This document shows positions 47,601 to 58,700 of a DNA stretch of 64,000 bases, one piece after another. Below the pieces are notes generated by a model. That model was given only the letters and a program-made list of their open reading frames with translations, did no database searches and was not told the DNA's origin. The position numbers were made by a program, and so were the translations under genes. Position 1 is the stretch's first letter, and each line of letters begins with the position of its first letter. Location of the stretch: the NCBI RefSeq assembly GCF_016859285.1, contig NC_053411.1, forward strand, positions 18,720,722-18,784,721. The letters run 5' to 3'. This DNA is from Xiphias gladius. Lineage: Eukaryota; Chordata; Actinopteri; Istiophoriformes; Xiphiidae.

Positions 47601-48855
47601 GCTTTTACTCTCTTCTTGTGCGTGACTGTTTGTTCACTTACTGAAGATTATGGTACGTGCTGAGGCAAAGACGCTTCCTCCGAACCTCCTTCAAAATATG
47701 CTTTGGGTACAAAACTCTTCCAGGCTCAGGAGGAAGCCCAGGCCAGTGAGGAAAAGCTTCATCTCCCGCAGGGAAACAAAGATTCTCCATCCACTTCCGC
47801 TCAAACCAGACTGCACACAAGGTGAGTCAGCGACAGTGAATCGACAGACTAATGAAAAGTCTGTAGGGCTGCCACTTTTTCAGAAAGTGTCCTCAGTCTC
47901 TGTTTGTGTTCCCAGCAGAGCGGACGTTCTGTCCAGCAGCTCAATGGAAGCAGAGGAGGCTCACGACGAAGATGGTGAAAGATCAGAGTCGGCCAGTCTC
48001 TGGTCTCTGCAGTCTCTGCTTCTCTCTGAGAGCGAAAGGGACGAAGACGAGGTGAACGACAGGGACGACGACTGGAAGCCAGACAAGAGCGATGAGAATC
48101 TGAGGAATAAAGAGCCTGAGAAGACGACGGGAAGGCGGCGAGTCGAGCGCTCAGGCGTCCGGACAAAGAGGAAACGGATCCAGGCGTCTCCACGGGCGTT
48201 GACCAGCAACGGCGATGCTCCTCCGTCCTGCAAAGTCTGCGGCGCCCGGCGCGGCTCAATGAACATGGTGATCAAACACTCCTGGAGTCACGTGGACGAT
48301 CCAGAGAGGTTTTGTGGAGTTTGTGGAAAACATTCAAAGTCTGCAGAGGAGCTGAGGAGTCATCTTCAGAGTCACCAGAAGACACACAGCTGTAACATCT
48401 GTGGAAAGTCTTTCCTCTCCACCTCCGGCCTCAGCGGACACATCGCTCGACACAAAGGGGAGAAACCGTACAAATGTAAGATTTGCCATAAAGCGTTCGC
48501 CGAGAAGTCGGTGCTGAGTAACCACAGGTGGGTCCATGTGGTGGATAAGCCACACAAATGTGATATCTGCCAAAAATCCTGTGTTTCGAAGATTAAGCTC
48601 GAACTTCACAGGGCGAGACACACGGAGGAGAAGCCGCACAGCTGCAGCAAGCGCACGAAACCCCTCGGCGGCCTCGAAACTTTATCCCAGCACGTGTTGA
48701 CTCACTCGGCTCGCGGAGCAGTCAAGGAAAGACCCTACGTCTGTGAAATCTGCAGCAAAAAGTTTTACACCAACCAGAGATTACAGGTCCACCGGAGAAG
48801 CCACACCAGCAAGTGGCCCAACGGTTCCTACTCTAATGCAAGTCAAACCTGGTGA
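38651..48855 (+). CDS. Teleost C2H2 zinc-finger protein with AT-hook / beta-grasp cassettes (ZNF-A)
   Basis: Sixteen exons: 38651-38876, 40464-40568, 41002-41161, 41308-41438, 42297-42532, 42945-43132, 43327-43457, 44381-44616, 44864-44970, 45077-45192, 45651-45885, 46132-46234, 46341-46456, 46915-47150, 47724-47821, 47916-48855. Exon 1 is the helical N-terminus typical of fish zinc-finger genes (MSKAEMLRVIV, VERTVAGYEEEASGF, RQRRQLEVLLQP). Exons 2-3 are acidic. Four cassettes follow, each an AT-hook (core GRPR) ending LRI(R/C)ILEDSQ, then a VFKKYP...CPRGL...LYIRLK exon; linker exons separate them. The last exon has an acidic DRDDDWKPD stretch and about seven C2H2 fingers, one lacking a cysteine (HSCSKRTK). 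It is probably a nuclear DNA-binding regulator. Exon 11 lacks one base (GTACCGG for GTACCCGG) and exon 12 lacks four, so the third cassette is out of frame unless exons 11-13 are skipped. Targets unknown. Confidence 0.8.
39322..39605 (+). repeat. Dispersed miniature element R2 in ZNF-A intron 1
   Basis: AACTAATGATCGTGTTCGTTA at the left, GCTTGAAAAATGACTAATGG and GGTTGATCGACTAATCGTCG at the right match R2. The surrounding intron (39130-39290) also holds a fragment of the GTGGAAAGT-type element, and 39720-40330 is CpG-rich. Confidence 0.55.
41308..42532 (+). repeat. ZNF-A cassette 1 (AT-hook exon + beta-grasp exon)
   Basis: Exon 4 (41308-41438) carries RRSAGRPRTG and VDLRIRILEDSQTEVLS; exon 5 (42297-42532) carries VFKKYPAQDLKCPRGL, EPDFLDLLRSSFP, DLFTTDRTRRLLPL, LTPEEIYRTI and ALYIRLK. 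Joined, they give strand-strand-helix-strand-strand order over about 95 residues, suggesting a ubiquitin/PB1-like fold split by a phase-1 intron. The fold is inference. Confidence 0.7.
41485..41865 (+). mobile_element. 3' end of a Rex/RTE-like non-LTR retrotransposon in ZNF-A intron 4
   Basis: GGGTCGGGGTGTTCTGGT, GTCCCCCGGGAGGAGCTGGA, GGGGAGAGGGACGTCTGG, CGGCAGAGGATGGATGGATGG in this order match the 3' region I know from fish RTE/Rex-type elements, ending in GATG repeats. Sense strand is plus. Only the tail is present and no reverse transcriptase is seen. Confidence 0.6.
42945..43132 (+). repeat. Coding trinucleotide repeat in ZNF-A linker exon 6
   Basis: This linker exon starts TQEEPQAADEVFHPSQRQ and ends STPDQTRQHTR, and is expanded between them by GCT repeats broken by GATGAG codons. 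The result is alternating Ala runs and Asp-Glu pairs. The frame stays open and both splice phases match the unexpanded linkers (exons 9, 12, 15), so the expansion is tolerated in the coding frame. Confidence 0.75.
43327..44616 (+). repeat. ZNF-A cassette 2 (AT-hook exon + beta-grasp exon)
   Basis: Exon 7 (43327-43457) has KRRRPGRPRISD and HLRICILEDSQTDVLS; exon 8 (44381-44616) has VFKKYPVQELQCPCGL, EADFLDLLTSSFP and HSALYIRLK. It differs from cassette 1 by few substitutions in the second exon, including R to C in the otherwise constant CPRGL. Confidence 0.75.
45077..45885 (+). repeat. ZNF-A cassette 3, frameshifted
   Basis: Exon 10 (45077-45192) is intact with RRKRGRPRISD and ALRIRILEDSQINVLS. 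Exon 11 (45651-45885) lacks one C of the CCC in GTACCCGG, shifting frame after VFKKY. Splice sites are preserved. The following linker exon 12 (46132-46234) is four bases shorter than its twin exon 9, through contractions of GAGAGA, CCCC and AAAA. Confidence 0.75.
46341..47150 (+). repeat. ZNF-A cassette 4
   Basis: Exon 13 (46341-46456) is identical to exon 10 in the coding part. Exon 14 (46915-47150) is open, with EEDFLDLLRSTFPQL, DLFITDRTRRLQPL and TRHSALYIRLK; R replaces the usual G in the STG turn. Confidence 0.75.
47510..47590 (+). repeat. Fish dispersed repeat fragment (TCAATTTTATTTATATAGC type)
   Basis: TCAATTTTATTTATATAGCA, ACAGAGATTATCTC and CACATAGAGCAGGTC are the hallmark blocks of a widespread percomorph repeat. 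Confidence 0.6.
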
Positions 48856-49559
48856 AGCACGTGGAGGGTCCACGTTTGGGAGAAGCCTCGTAGATGCACC
48901 GTCTGTCAGATCCACTGTGTGAAAAACCAGACGAAAAGACCCACCAGGCTGAGGAAAACTCAACCCCCCATGGATCAGATCAGACTGGAGCTGCAGCTAA
49001 CCATTTTTTTTAGTTTATTCGTTTATACCAGGGTTTCTGCAGCATTCACCACATTAAATCTTTTTAAGACCACATAGAGTTTAGCACCTTCTTCAGGCCG
49101 TAACGGGCAAAACAAACAATACGGGCTACAATTCTGTATGAATGAGATGAATTTACTGACATTTGTGTCACATTCCGTCTGTACTTTCGCTGCATATATC
49201 AATGATTCCCGGGGCCAGAGGGGTCAGGGGGGCCCCTGGACAAGAGCCTCTGTATGAAGCGACTGTTGGCAGTTCCTGTCTAAATGTCACAGGGCTCAGT
49301 GAAAAGACCACGAAGAGACGGAAACCGCCACCAAGACCAGGTTTTTACTCAAATCGACACCAACATCCGTCTCCTGGCGGTGAAAAGCTGTAACTGATGT
49401 TAGCGTCCACCGCAGGCGGGAAGAAATATTCAAGAGCTGTGTAGATGAAATGCGAGACTTTTTAAAACCTCCTAACCCTTTTTTTTGAAGGGACGGAATT
49501 CAGTGCTTTTTAGGACTTTCCCAGACCTGCAGAAACCCTGCTAACTAATGGATTTATCC

Positions 49560-49803
49560 ATTCCTGATCAAAATGTTCACAGCTTCACAGGATCCAAAGT
49601 GACGACTGCGGATATTTTATATTTTTTATATTTTGTTTTGTCTGACCAGAACTCCGACTCCTGCCGCCCGAGAAGCTGGAACTTTGGAAAGTTCAGCATT
49701 TTTCCGCAATATTCTGTCGCGACGATTGATCGATTATCGAAAATAGTAACAGGTTGTTGTTCTGTCGATCGAGTAACGGCTGAATTAGCTGATTGTTTCA
49801 GCC
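49560..49803 (+). repeat. Dispersed miniature element R2, degraded
   Basis: TTTTGTCTGACCAGAACTCC, GAGAAGCTGGAACTTTGG and TCGATTATCGAAAATAG, ending GATTGTTTCAGCCCC, follow the R2 order. Confidence 0.5.
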
Positions 49804-50667
49804 CCACAGATCTCTACAAGATGTTATCCTTAAATTCTGTCAAAGGATTGTCGACGCTACTGTGTGGGAATACGTTGATCTTTTTTCTCTGTTTGCATGA
49901 AGTTTGCGTGTTGTTAAATCTGTCGAAGTTGTACCGTGGTGCCTGACGCTACGTAAAGGATCAGTTTAGATGTATTCTATATTTTTCTTATTGGCAACAA
50001 AAAAAAAAATGCTGTTTATGGCATAAGATGTAATTTAATAGTGACAAAGAGGGAGAGCAGGAACGAGTGAGGAGGTAGTTGGGCTGTTTTAGCCGTAGAT
50101 TCCTACACTTGACTTGTGATATTTTGCCCTTCAGGGATTCTCATCAGCTCAGAGCTGTTAACATTAGGTACTAATTGAGAAAGAGAGGAAGAGGTTTGAT
50201 GAAGATGTAAACGTTTCCTTTGTGTTTTATATTTTTCGTAGAAATTCATTTGGGCTCATGTGTTGAGTTTAAAGCAGTTTTTACCTGAAGTGAAAGTTGT
50301 TTTGTTGTTGTTTTTGTTTGTTTTTTTCTGAGATGTTTCCGTGTAATTCTCCCGTTTGGAAAAGTTTTCAGTGTCGAGCTTTTATTGTTCCTCTGTTTTA
50401 GTTACTGACGTTTCCTGAAGGAGGCTCAGAGGAGCAGCTGTTCCATTGCAGTGATTTGAAAACCCACGACGGCAGGAAGTAAATGAATGAATGAATGAAA
50501 TGTGTTGAAATGTGGTTGGTCCGGTCGCTCCGGACTCCTGGACGACACCAACGCGTCGTCCGGTTGAGTTTGGATTAAAGGAGTTATTTTCCACAGGTCG
50601 CCGACGGTGGGAGGAGCAGTCGACTTGATGCAGATTAAGGTGAATGTTCCCGCGTTGCCGGCAGCGG

Positions 50668-50880
50668 TGGCAAGTAACGGAGTACATTTACTCGACTACA
50701 ACTGTGAGGAATCGGTGCTGTACTTGAATTTTCCGTTGTCTGCTACTTTGTACTTCAGCTCCACCACAGTTCAGAGGAGAAATGTTGTATTTTTTACTGC
50801 TCTACATTCATGTGATCGGTTTAGATTCTTTCAGGTTCAGATTATTGATACGAAATGTAATCAACAAATAAATTCCGATG
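50668..50880 (+). repeat. Fish miniature element (AGTAACGGAGTACATTTACTC type)
   Basis: GGCAAGTAACGGAGTACATTTACTC-like start, CTACTTTGTACTTCAGCTCC, TTTTTTACTGCTCTACATTC and CAGATTATTGATACGAAATG are the standard blocks of this percomorph element in the usual order. Confidence 0.7.
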
Positions 50881-51164
50881 GATTATCCGTGGTTGAAACT
50901 TTATTGATCCCCACGTTAAGTTAACAAACTAACCAAAAGTATATATAATGGAAACAGTAGCTCCACCTTTACCGGCTGCAACATTATAGAGATGAAAACA
51001 TTAAGGATTCAATCATCATTCTGCGTCTGACCGGTTTTCACACGAGGCGGAACTCAAGCGATTCCGTCTGTGCTTTTGGTTCCCAGCCGGACGGTTTTTG
51101 TGCTTGCACCGTAGCTCCGAAACATCGCAGGTGAAAGTGATGCAGAAGTGGATGCGCTAGGAAA

Positions 51165-54100
51165 ACATGGAGCCCAGAGACTCGACGGTCTCGGCAACAT
51201 GCCCGAAGCCGAGAAACCGGCGACAGCCGCCCGGGAAATCTTAGCGGTCGTAGAGAGAACCGTCGCCGGGTACGAGGAGGAGGCTTCGGGCTTCAGGCAG
51301 GAGATCGACCGGCAGAGGAGACAGCTGGAGGTTCTGCTGCAGCCGCGGGTCAAACTGGAGACGACAGGTCGGTGTAAGAAGGAACCTGGAAAGGACAAGG
51401 TCCCAACATCGGGTCCCAACGCTCTGCCTTGTCGCCGCTGAACCTGCCGATGTTTCAGTAAATAAAATCGACACCTGCACTGATTTTAACGATGTGATTT
51501 ACAAGTCCTGGTTCGTCTCATGGGTGAGAAAAGGCCGGTAAGAGAAAAACACCCAATTTAAGATAAAAGTTGAGAAGTCCTAGAAAACTATTAGAATGAA
51601 CAGGAGGAGGATGAAGTGACGTTTTATAATAATGAGCCGAGTGTTGATTCTTTTTTATTTTAGGTTTATTTCACAAACGAATCTGTTTCTATGAGTTGTA
51701 GATTTTATATTTAATCTCATTGTTTAGCTCTTGTAATAGTCTGAAAAACCATGGAAAGTAAGTGTGTTTCTGTGTGTGTGTGTGTGAGAGAGAGAGAGAA
51801 TATGAGGAACTGGTTCTTCTAGATTTTCTAGATTTTTTGTCATAAAATGACAAAAAAAAAAAAAAGAAACACGTCCATCACGTTTTCCCAGAATCCTCGT
51901 TGACATCAAGAAATGTCTGAAAAAAAGAAAATATTATTGAAACTAATCAAATGTCAAAAAACATCCAGGGCAGCTGCCACTGGGACACTGACACCGAAGG
52001 AGCCTTAAAAACAGGAAGATTCTGAATGAAGTTCTGCAGCCGCTTTCTCCTCTGGAGCTTTATTCTGGAGGGACATCAGAGATCATGGTGTCCTCAGGAA
52101 GCGGACGTCTCCCTGACTCATATCAACGTGTTTCATGTCTGACTGGGTTAGGACTCTGAGAAGAGGGACCAGTTGTGTCCTGCTCAGTGTCCATCACAGA
52201 CCAGATCAGGGTTAAAACGTCGTCGTCCTGCTTTCGATCAGGTGCCTTAAGCCTTTCGATTTGACACCTTCCTGTCTGTCCGACCTCTCGGTATAAACGC
52301 TGCACTAATCATTGCCTTCATTGTCTCCCAGAGCTCAGTCTGAGAGGAGATGCTGCAGGACACGTCACCACCTCCTCGGAGTCCAGAGTCCGCCTGCTGG
52401 AGGATTCCCGGTCCGACCAGGACACGTTCAAAGGTAAATAAAGAGTGAATCACATGAAAGCTCCTTTTGAATAATTGGTTTAGTATTTTACAACAGTGAA
52501 AAGCAGGTTTTCCGTCATAAAAAGGCCTGAGAAGGTTTTAAAAAGTCTTGAGTTTCATTCACATAAAGAACTGTTTTCCGTGTTGTATTTAAAAGGTCTT
52601 AGAAAGTCTGACATTTAATCCGGTGAACGCTGCAGAAACTCTGGACTGAAGCTCCTGGTGAATTTGTCTGGAGGGACACGTTTGCAGGACCTGACGTGTC
52701 GTGCTGGGGTCCAGCTTCCCTCGGCTGGTCCAGCGGAGGACGACAAACCTCTCGAAATCTTCACGGCCAGCGAGAGACCAGCAGGTCCCCCGGAGCAGGA
52801 AACTCAGCCCTCTGCACCGCCTGGAGGCCCATGGCCAGGTTTTGTTGCCAGATTTTATTCCAGCCGCAACAATCGGTGGATTCACAGGAAACCAGGATAT
52901 AAGAATAATGGAAAAACAACATCTTGGAGCAGGATTGACGGCTCCAGAGTCTGAAATCTTTTCCATCGGAGCCTGTAGTAAACTGAATATTCTGGTCGTT
53001 CAGACTAAACAAGACATTTAAAGATGAACGTTTTCACTGTTTTCTGATGTTTTGTTGACGCAACAATAAACGGATTAATTGATCAGATAATCTGCAGATG
53101 AATCCATCATTGAACTAATCGTTCGTAGCGGCCCTGCTTCTGAGATTCCCACTGATCTCGGGGCTTTGTCCAGATTTCCTCCAGCTGTCGCACGACGCCG
53201 CGACAGTGTCCACGCTCCACAATGTTCAGCGCGTCCTCATTTTTCAGAAATTAACCAGAATCCCGCTGGGTCCTTCGAGGATCGTCAGACCGCCGAGGAA
53301 GAGCGTCACGAGTCTTCCGGGTCCGGGTCTGCTGCAGCAACGAGCGGCGAAACCAGAACGTTGAGCGCGAGATGCGGTGGGGGGCGTTGATGCGTTGCGC
53401 TTCGGGGGTTCTAAAATGCGGGAGGTGTGGGCGTGGTCAAAAGTTTGACTGTGAAGTTAAAAAACAAAACAAAAGCCCACCTCTGTGACCCCAGACAGGC
53501 TCCGAGGTAAGAAACAAACCACCAGCGGAAGACGCATCGAGCCGCCGGAAGGAAACAGGTCAACAGGATCAGCGTGTTTCAGCCTGGCAGTCGCACCCTG
53601 TTTCCACTAGTCTCCCATGCTTCACGTACGTAACAGCTTTTACGCCTCAGACAAGAGGAAACTTTTGGGATATTTCAGGATTTTTCTGGGATTTCCGTGC
53701 TCCCACTCAGGTTTTTCTTCTTCTTTTAATGCAACAATTGAAAATGCTCATAAAAAGAGGCGGATGGAAACGCACCTCTGCGCCTGAGTCCATTCCACTG
53801 GAATGGGTCCCGGATCGGGATCAAACTCCCGACCCTGCCTCTGCTGTCACTACTCCCGTGTGTTGAAATGGTCCGGTGTTTGCGGGGAGTTCTGGGAATC
53901 TTCGTCTCCTCTGCGAAGGGGACGGTGATGAGGACGAGGAGGACGACAGAGATGATGACTGGAAACCAGACAAGAATGACGGGCAGGTGAAGGAGAGTGA
54001 CCCTGAACCGTCAGATCCGGTCGACTGAGAACAGTGTCGCTGTTGCTTGGTGTAAAGTCTGCGGAGCTCTGCTCAGGTCGTCGACATTTTTGACTGAGAA

Positions 54101-54640
54101 CATCTGGAGTCATCTTCAGAGTCACCAGAAGACACACAGCTGTAACATCTGTACAAATGTGGCCGATGCGGCGAAGCTCATACCAACACATCAGCGCTTC
54201 AGAATCACCAGTGGGAAGATGTGGAGGACAAACCACACAAATGTCATGTTTGCCAGAAATCATTGGGTTTTAAGTCCCAGCTTGAAATTCACAGGAAGCT
54301 CCACACGTGTGCGGTAAATCTGTCGCTGACTCGAGAACTTTATCCAAACACAATTTATTCATTCACTCGGGGAAAAGGCGGCAGAGCTGTGAGGTCTGTC
54401 ACATGTCCGTCAAGGTTTGGGACAAGCTGAGAGAAGACGAGAAGATCCACACCGTCCGGGACGGACCACACCTCTGCGACGTTTGCTGCCAAGCTCTCCA
54501 CCAACGGAGCCTCATAAACAGAGAGCCAGAGCCACCTGGGAGGGGCAGCAGTGGACGGACTGAAAGACTCGAGCCCACAAGAATGACTGATGGCCACTTG
54601 TTTGAAGCATTACAAACGTCCATCTGTCAGGTGACGTGAG
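51165..54640 (+). pseudogene. Decayed copy of the zinc-finger gene (ZNF-B)
   Basis: Pieces keep the order of ZNF-A. (1) 51165-51367 is the helical first exon: the homologous ATG (51167) is out of frame and about 24 bases covering the MLRVIVTEK part are deleted, though the rest (VERTVAGYEEEASGF) and the GTCGGTG donor are kept. (2) 52332-52433 is an AT-hook exon with GRPR degraded to CRTR and a frame change before VRLLEDSRSD. (3) About 52665-52840 is a heavily eroded beta-grasp exon. (4) About 53250-53385 resembles a linker. (5) 53870-54640 is the finger exon: DDRDDDWKPDK, then an in-frame TGA near 54027 and finger fragments in different frames (HKCHVCQKSLG, CEVCHMSVK, LCDVCCQAL). AATAAA lies at 54767. 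No long product seems possible, though the short N-terminal frame remains open. Confidence 0.75.
51975..52160 (+). repeat. Interspersed repeat family R1, copy D
   Basis: GCCACTGGGACACTGACACCGAAGGAGCCTTAAAA, GAAGTTCTGCAG, GAGATCATGGTGTCCTCAGGAAG and GTGTTTCATGTCTGACTGGGTTAGGACTCTGAG follow the R1 order. Confidence 0.5.
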
Positions 54641-55706
54641 CTTTTCATTTCCTCTGACAGCACAAAGACGTTTTGGTAGAACTTTGCAATCCAGCTCATC
54701 ACGTCCAGTTTTTATGGAAATGTACAGTTTAAAGTCTCAGTGTCTCTGAAATTAAAGCGTAGAACAAATAAACCCTGGTAGATTTTAAAAACAAGGAATC
54801 GCGGAATCTTCTCGTGGGACTGAATTGAATCTAAATTTCTGACTCGTCCGGCAGCTGAACTCCTGACGTTTGGAAATCAACCATTGTTCAGGGAGTTCCC
54901 ATCGACGTGTTGCACCTGCAGGTTGCTTTGCTTTCACCTTCCGTCCAGTTCATCCCAAACCGGCTCCACGGGGTTCAGGTCTGGAGACTGTGCTGGTCTT
55001 CCATCATGTGAGGTCTCCGTCTGGTTCCGTTCTCCTAATGTTCTGGGTCATTATCTTGCTGCGGGACGAAGCCCCGACCAACCAGGAGCAACAAATGAGA
55101 CTAAATATTTGTGTAAATACAGGGAACCCGCAGGGCGCAGTGCTGGGAAACGTGGCGTCAACCACCTTTCTCTTATTGTGTAATTAAAGAGTAAAACAAC
55201 CTGAGGCCGCATTATATCACAGGCCGGTATTAACTGGTTTTACTGCAGCGAAACAAAACACGAGGACACAAGAGGTTGGTACGAAAATGGAAAAACAAAA
55301 ACATAAATCACTTTAATCCTAAATGTACTGAGCACAGTTTGCCAGCAGTGTTTCAGGAAGGTTTGATATTGGTTTTTAATATGGCTGCTTAATATTATAA
55401 TATTGATGTTGCTGATGAATGAAGCAGCTACAGCTCCATCAAAATTTATACCATTAACAAGTTAATGAGAGGCGGATTCATTCTCTCAGCCTCATAATAT
55501 TTAAATATTCAGTTTTCATATCAAACATTTTGAGTCCAGTTGTTTCGGCGCAATAATCAGAGATATTCACTTCACCGGGTTTTTTTTTTTTTTGCGTGTG
55601 TTTCTCGCCGGACAGCTGTCGTGGCTGCACCAAAACCAGGAACAAGTCGGCCCGCTGGAATGTGCTGAGGTGCTGTGCATCAAACCCACTCCCCCGCGAA
55701 AACAAC
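54641..55706. other. Spacer between ZNF-B and ZNF-C
   Basis: No exon recognised. Contains the ZNF-B polyadenylation-like AATAAA, a short Tc1-like antisense scrap near 54930-55090 (CATCCCAAACCGGCTCCACGGGGTTCAGGTCTGG), and AT-rich low-complexity sequence around 55370-55530. Confidence 0.5.
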
Positions 55707-55718
55707 ATGTTTTACTGG

Positions 55719-58700
55719 ATGGAGAGGAACACCGGGGGCCCAGAGACTCTCGACGGTCTCGGCAACATGTCCAAAGCCGAGATACTGAGAGGGATCGTCA
55801 CCGAGAAGCTGGCGACAGCCGCCCAGGAAATCTTAGCGGTCGTAGAGAGAACCGTCGCCGGGTACGAGGAGGAGGCTTCGGGCTTCAGGCAGGAGATCGA
55901 CCGGCAGAGGAGACAGCTGGAGGTTCTCCTGCAGCCGCGGGTCAAACTGGAGAGGAAAGGTCAGTGGCTGAATGAACTTAAAAATTCTCCTATAGTAACA
56001 TCGAGTCACACGCTCTGTTCTCTGAAGGAGCAGTTTGCCGAACCTTGGTTTAAAAACCAGCCAATTGAAAGTTTCTTCGCCCACTGACACGCCCGCTCAG
56101 TGCGGAAGACTTGTAGTAAATCATTTCACAAATGTTCATGGTGTAACTTACAATTCGGCTGATATCTAGGAGATGTATGCAAAGTTTATAAATTGAGTCA
56201 GCTTTTTGTCCCGGTTCATGGGCCCTACACTCAGCCTAACACCGAGTCACAAACGTTCTGCTCTGGTTAGTCGTGGCATGTCAAACTTCATGTCAAAACC
56301 ATCTAATTTAAAGTCGCTTTGCTCACTGTTAAATCTACTGACTTCAAATTAAATTAAGTGGTGGCTATCTCAATTTTCCGTGATGTGATTGACTGTTTGG
56401 CAGGCATGTATACACAAAACGTTGCAGTAAGTTTTGCAAATCCCAGTTGGTTCAGATAAAGTCACAAATGCTCTTCTTTTAAGTTGTAGTTTGTTGAACT
56501 TCATTTAAAAAACGGCCAATTTAAAGTTTATTTGCTTGATTACAAACATGCAGACATCAAAGTACACAAAGTTAATGCTTACACAAATTTTCCCGAGGTG
56601 ATTTACTGTTGGGCGTGTGTTTGCATCCAAAAAACGACTTTTCAAGGAGTTTCTTGTGTGATGTTGTTAATCTCATCAGCTCATAGAAATCCTAAAACCC
56701 CTCTGTTGTTCAAGTGAAGCCAAATGATAGACGGCAGGTGCCATAAAGCGCATACTTGCAGGGTGGAAAACCGTTTTAGAAATATTGATCTGACTTTCCT
56801 TTACTTTTGACTGAAACCTCAAAGCCCTGATCCCAGATATGGACAGCCATGCTGTGGTTGTTGTAAGTGACGGGGAAGAGGAGGAGCAGCACACACAGCA
56901 GCCAGGTATGTCCTCACACCGAATGGGCCCCGCTGGCACAGTCCCAGGGGCCAAAGAGGTCAGGGTCCCCTGAAGCCGGAGCCTGTGTTTGTTAACATTC
57001 GTTAATATTGGAAGAGCACAGCGCTCGGTCAAATGTAGGGATTTCCCAATCACGCTTTTTGCTCCTGATCCTTCAGTACTAAATAGCCACTGAGTAGCTA
57101 TTTGATTGTATTTTTATGTTTTTGTATTATTGTTCCTACAACATGCAAGGCTACAGAAAAACACATAACAAGCCAAGAAATTTAAATATTTGATAGTAGA
57201 GTAGCTCTGCTATTAGAAAATGTTCTATAATAATTTCCTATAATATCGTATAGTGTGGTGTAGAGAAGTTTTCAATTGTCCGGTGTTGTAAATTATGAGG
57301 AGCACTTTTTAAAATTTTCTGACATTTTATAGAGCAAAGTAGTTAATCAATCAATGGAGAGAAATTATTATATATATATATTGAAAATAATCATTAGTCG
57401 CAATCTTATATTAAGGTCTTACTTAGGTTTTACTGAATAAGGCAGTAGCAACATTTATTTTCCTTACTGATTGTTTTGCTGATTATTTGTTTATTAATCA
57501 ATTGGTGCGTTTAAAAGAACGTTGAAAATTGCCAGTCACAACCTTGAATCCAATGTGTCATCATTAAATGTCTTGTTTTGTCCGACCAACACCAAAAACC
57601 TTCAATTTACAGTCATATAAGAAAAAGAAAAGCAGCAAATCCTCACATTTGACAACCTACAACATCAAATATTTGGCATTTTTGCTTTAAGTTACTTCAA
57701 GGATTAATTGATTATCAAAATAATTGGATACATTTTTTTCCCAATCGACCAATCATTGCAGCTCTATGTCAATCGTTATTCCACTAGCATATCATACGGA
57801 GTTTGATGCTAAGCAAAACCGGGCTTTTGATTCATGCTCTATTTCCGTCCAGATGTGGAGGACACAGGGAGTCTGGGCCTCCTGTGGTACGATGATGACG
57901 AGGGTGAAAATGAAGAGGAGCAGCAGTCGGTGCAGCCAGCAACAAGCTCCAGACAGAAACGAGAAGATCTGCAGGACCCCGACTATCATATACCATCAAG
58001 GTTACAAATCCTAGTACTATCTAGAGACCACGCCTTATTGTAAATGGACCCTGTGTGGCCGTAAGTATGTGGACACGCCTTGCTGTTTTCCCTGGTTTTG
58101 GTACCTTAGTCTCAATGGAGGGAAATCTTAATGCTACAACATAAAATGATATTTTTGAGATGATTAATGACAGAGGACAAAAGTGTGAACTTTTCAGACT
58201 CTGAGCTTTATTTATTTATTTTTAACATACGGGAGAGTTTTACCTGTTGGGTCTCAAATAAGTTTTTGGAACGAAGCCATTGGAGAAGTTTAGAGGGGAA
58301 AAGTCTCCTCAGTGGAAGTGACAGTAACTCAGACATCTGAACAATGGCAAGGAACCACAACCACATACTGATAGAAGAATTTTAAGAAATGTGCTGAACT
58401 GTAAACTCAAGGTGTCAAATAAATGTAATGCAGTAACAAGTAGAATATTTCCCTCTGAAATGTAGTGAATCAGAATACACACATGGGTGTGATGTTGTCG
58501 TGTCCACATACATTTGGCCATTTAGTGTATATTTAAAGAGCAAGTACATAATGTTCAGGACAGTGATGATAGTCAGTGTAACTCTAGAGTACAGGAGGCT
58601 GCGAGACTAAGAGCCAGTCACAACTGGTCTGTGTTTTAGTCATTAACAAGCTGCCATACTTCATCCCCCAGGTCATTTTCCCCCAGAGTTCGGTCTGACA

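Larger units (their letters stand above)
48856..51147 (+). other. ZNF-A 3' region and spacer, with a broken eighth finger
   Basis: Just after the stop, KHV, RVHVWEKPRRCTVCQIH and KNQTKRPTRL can be read only by changing frame twice. A further finger and C-terminus were therefore lost by indels around 48835-48880. R2 remnants occupy 49560-49803 and a second fish miniature element 50668-50880. Three GAAT units sit at about 50482-50498. No other gene seen. Confidence 0.55.
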
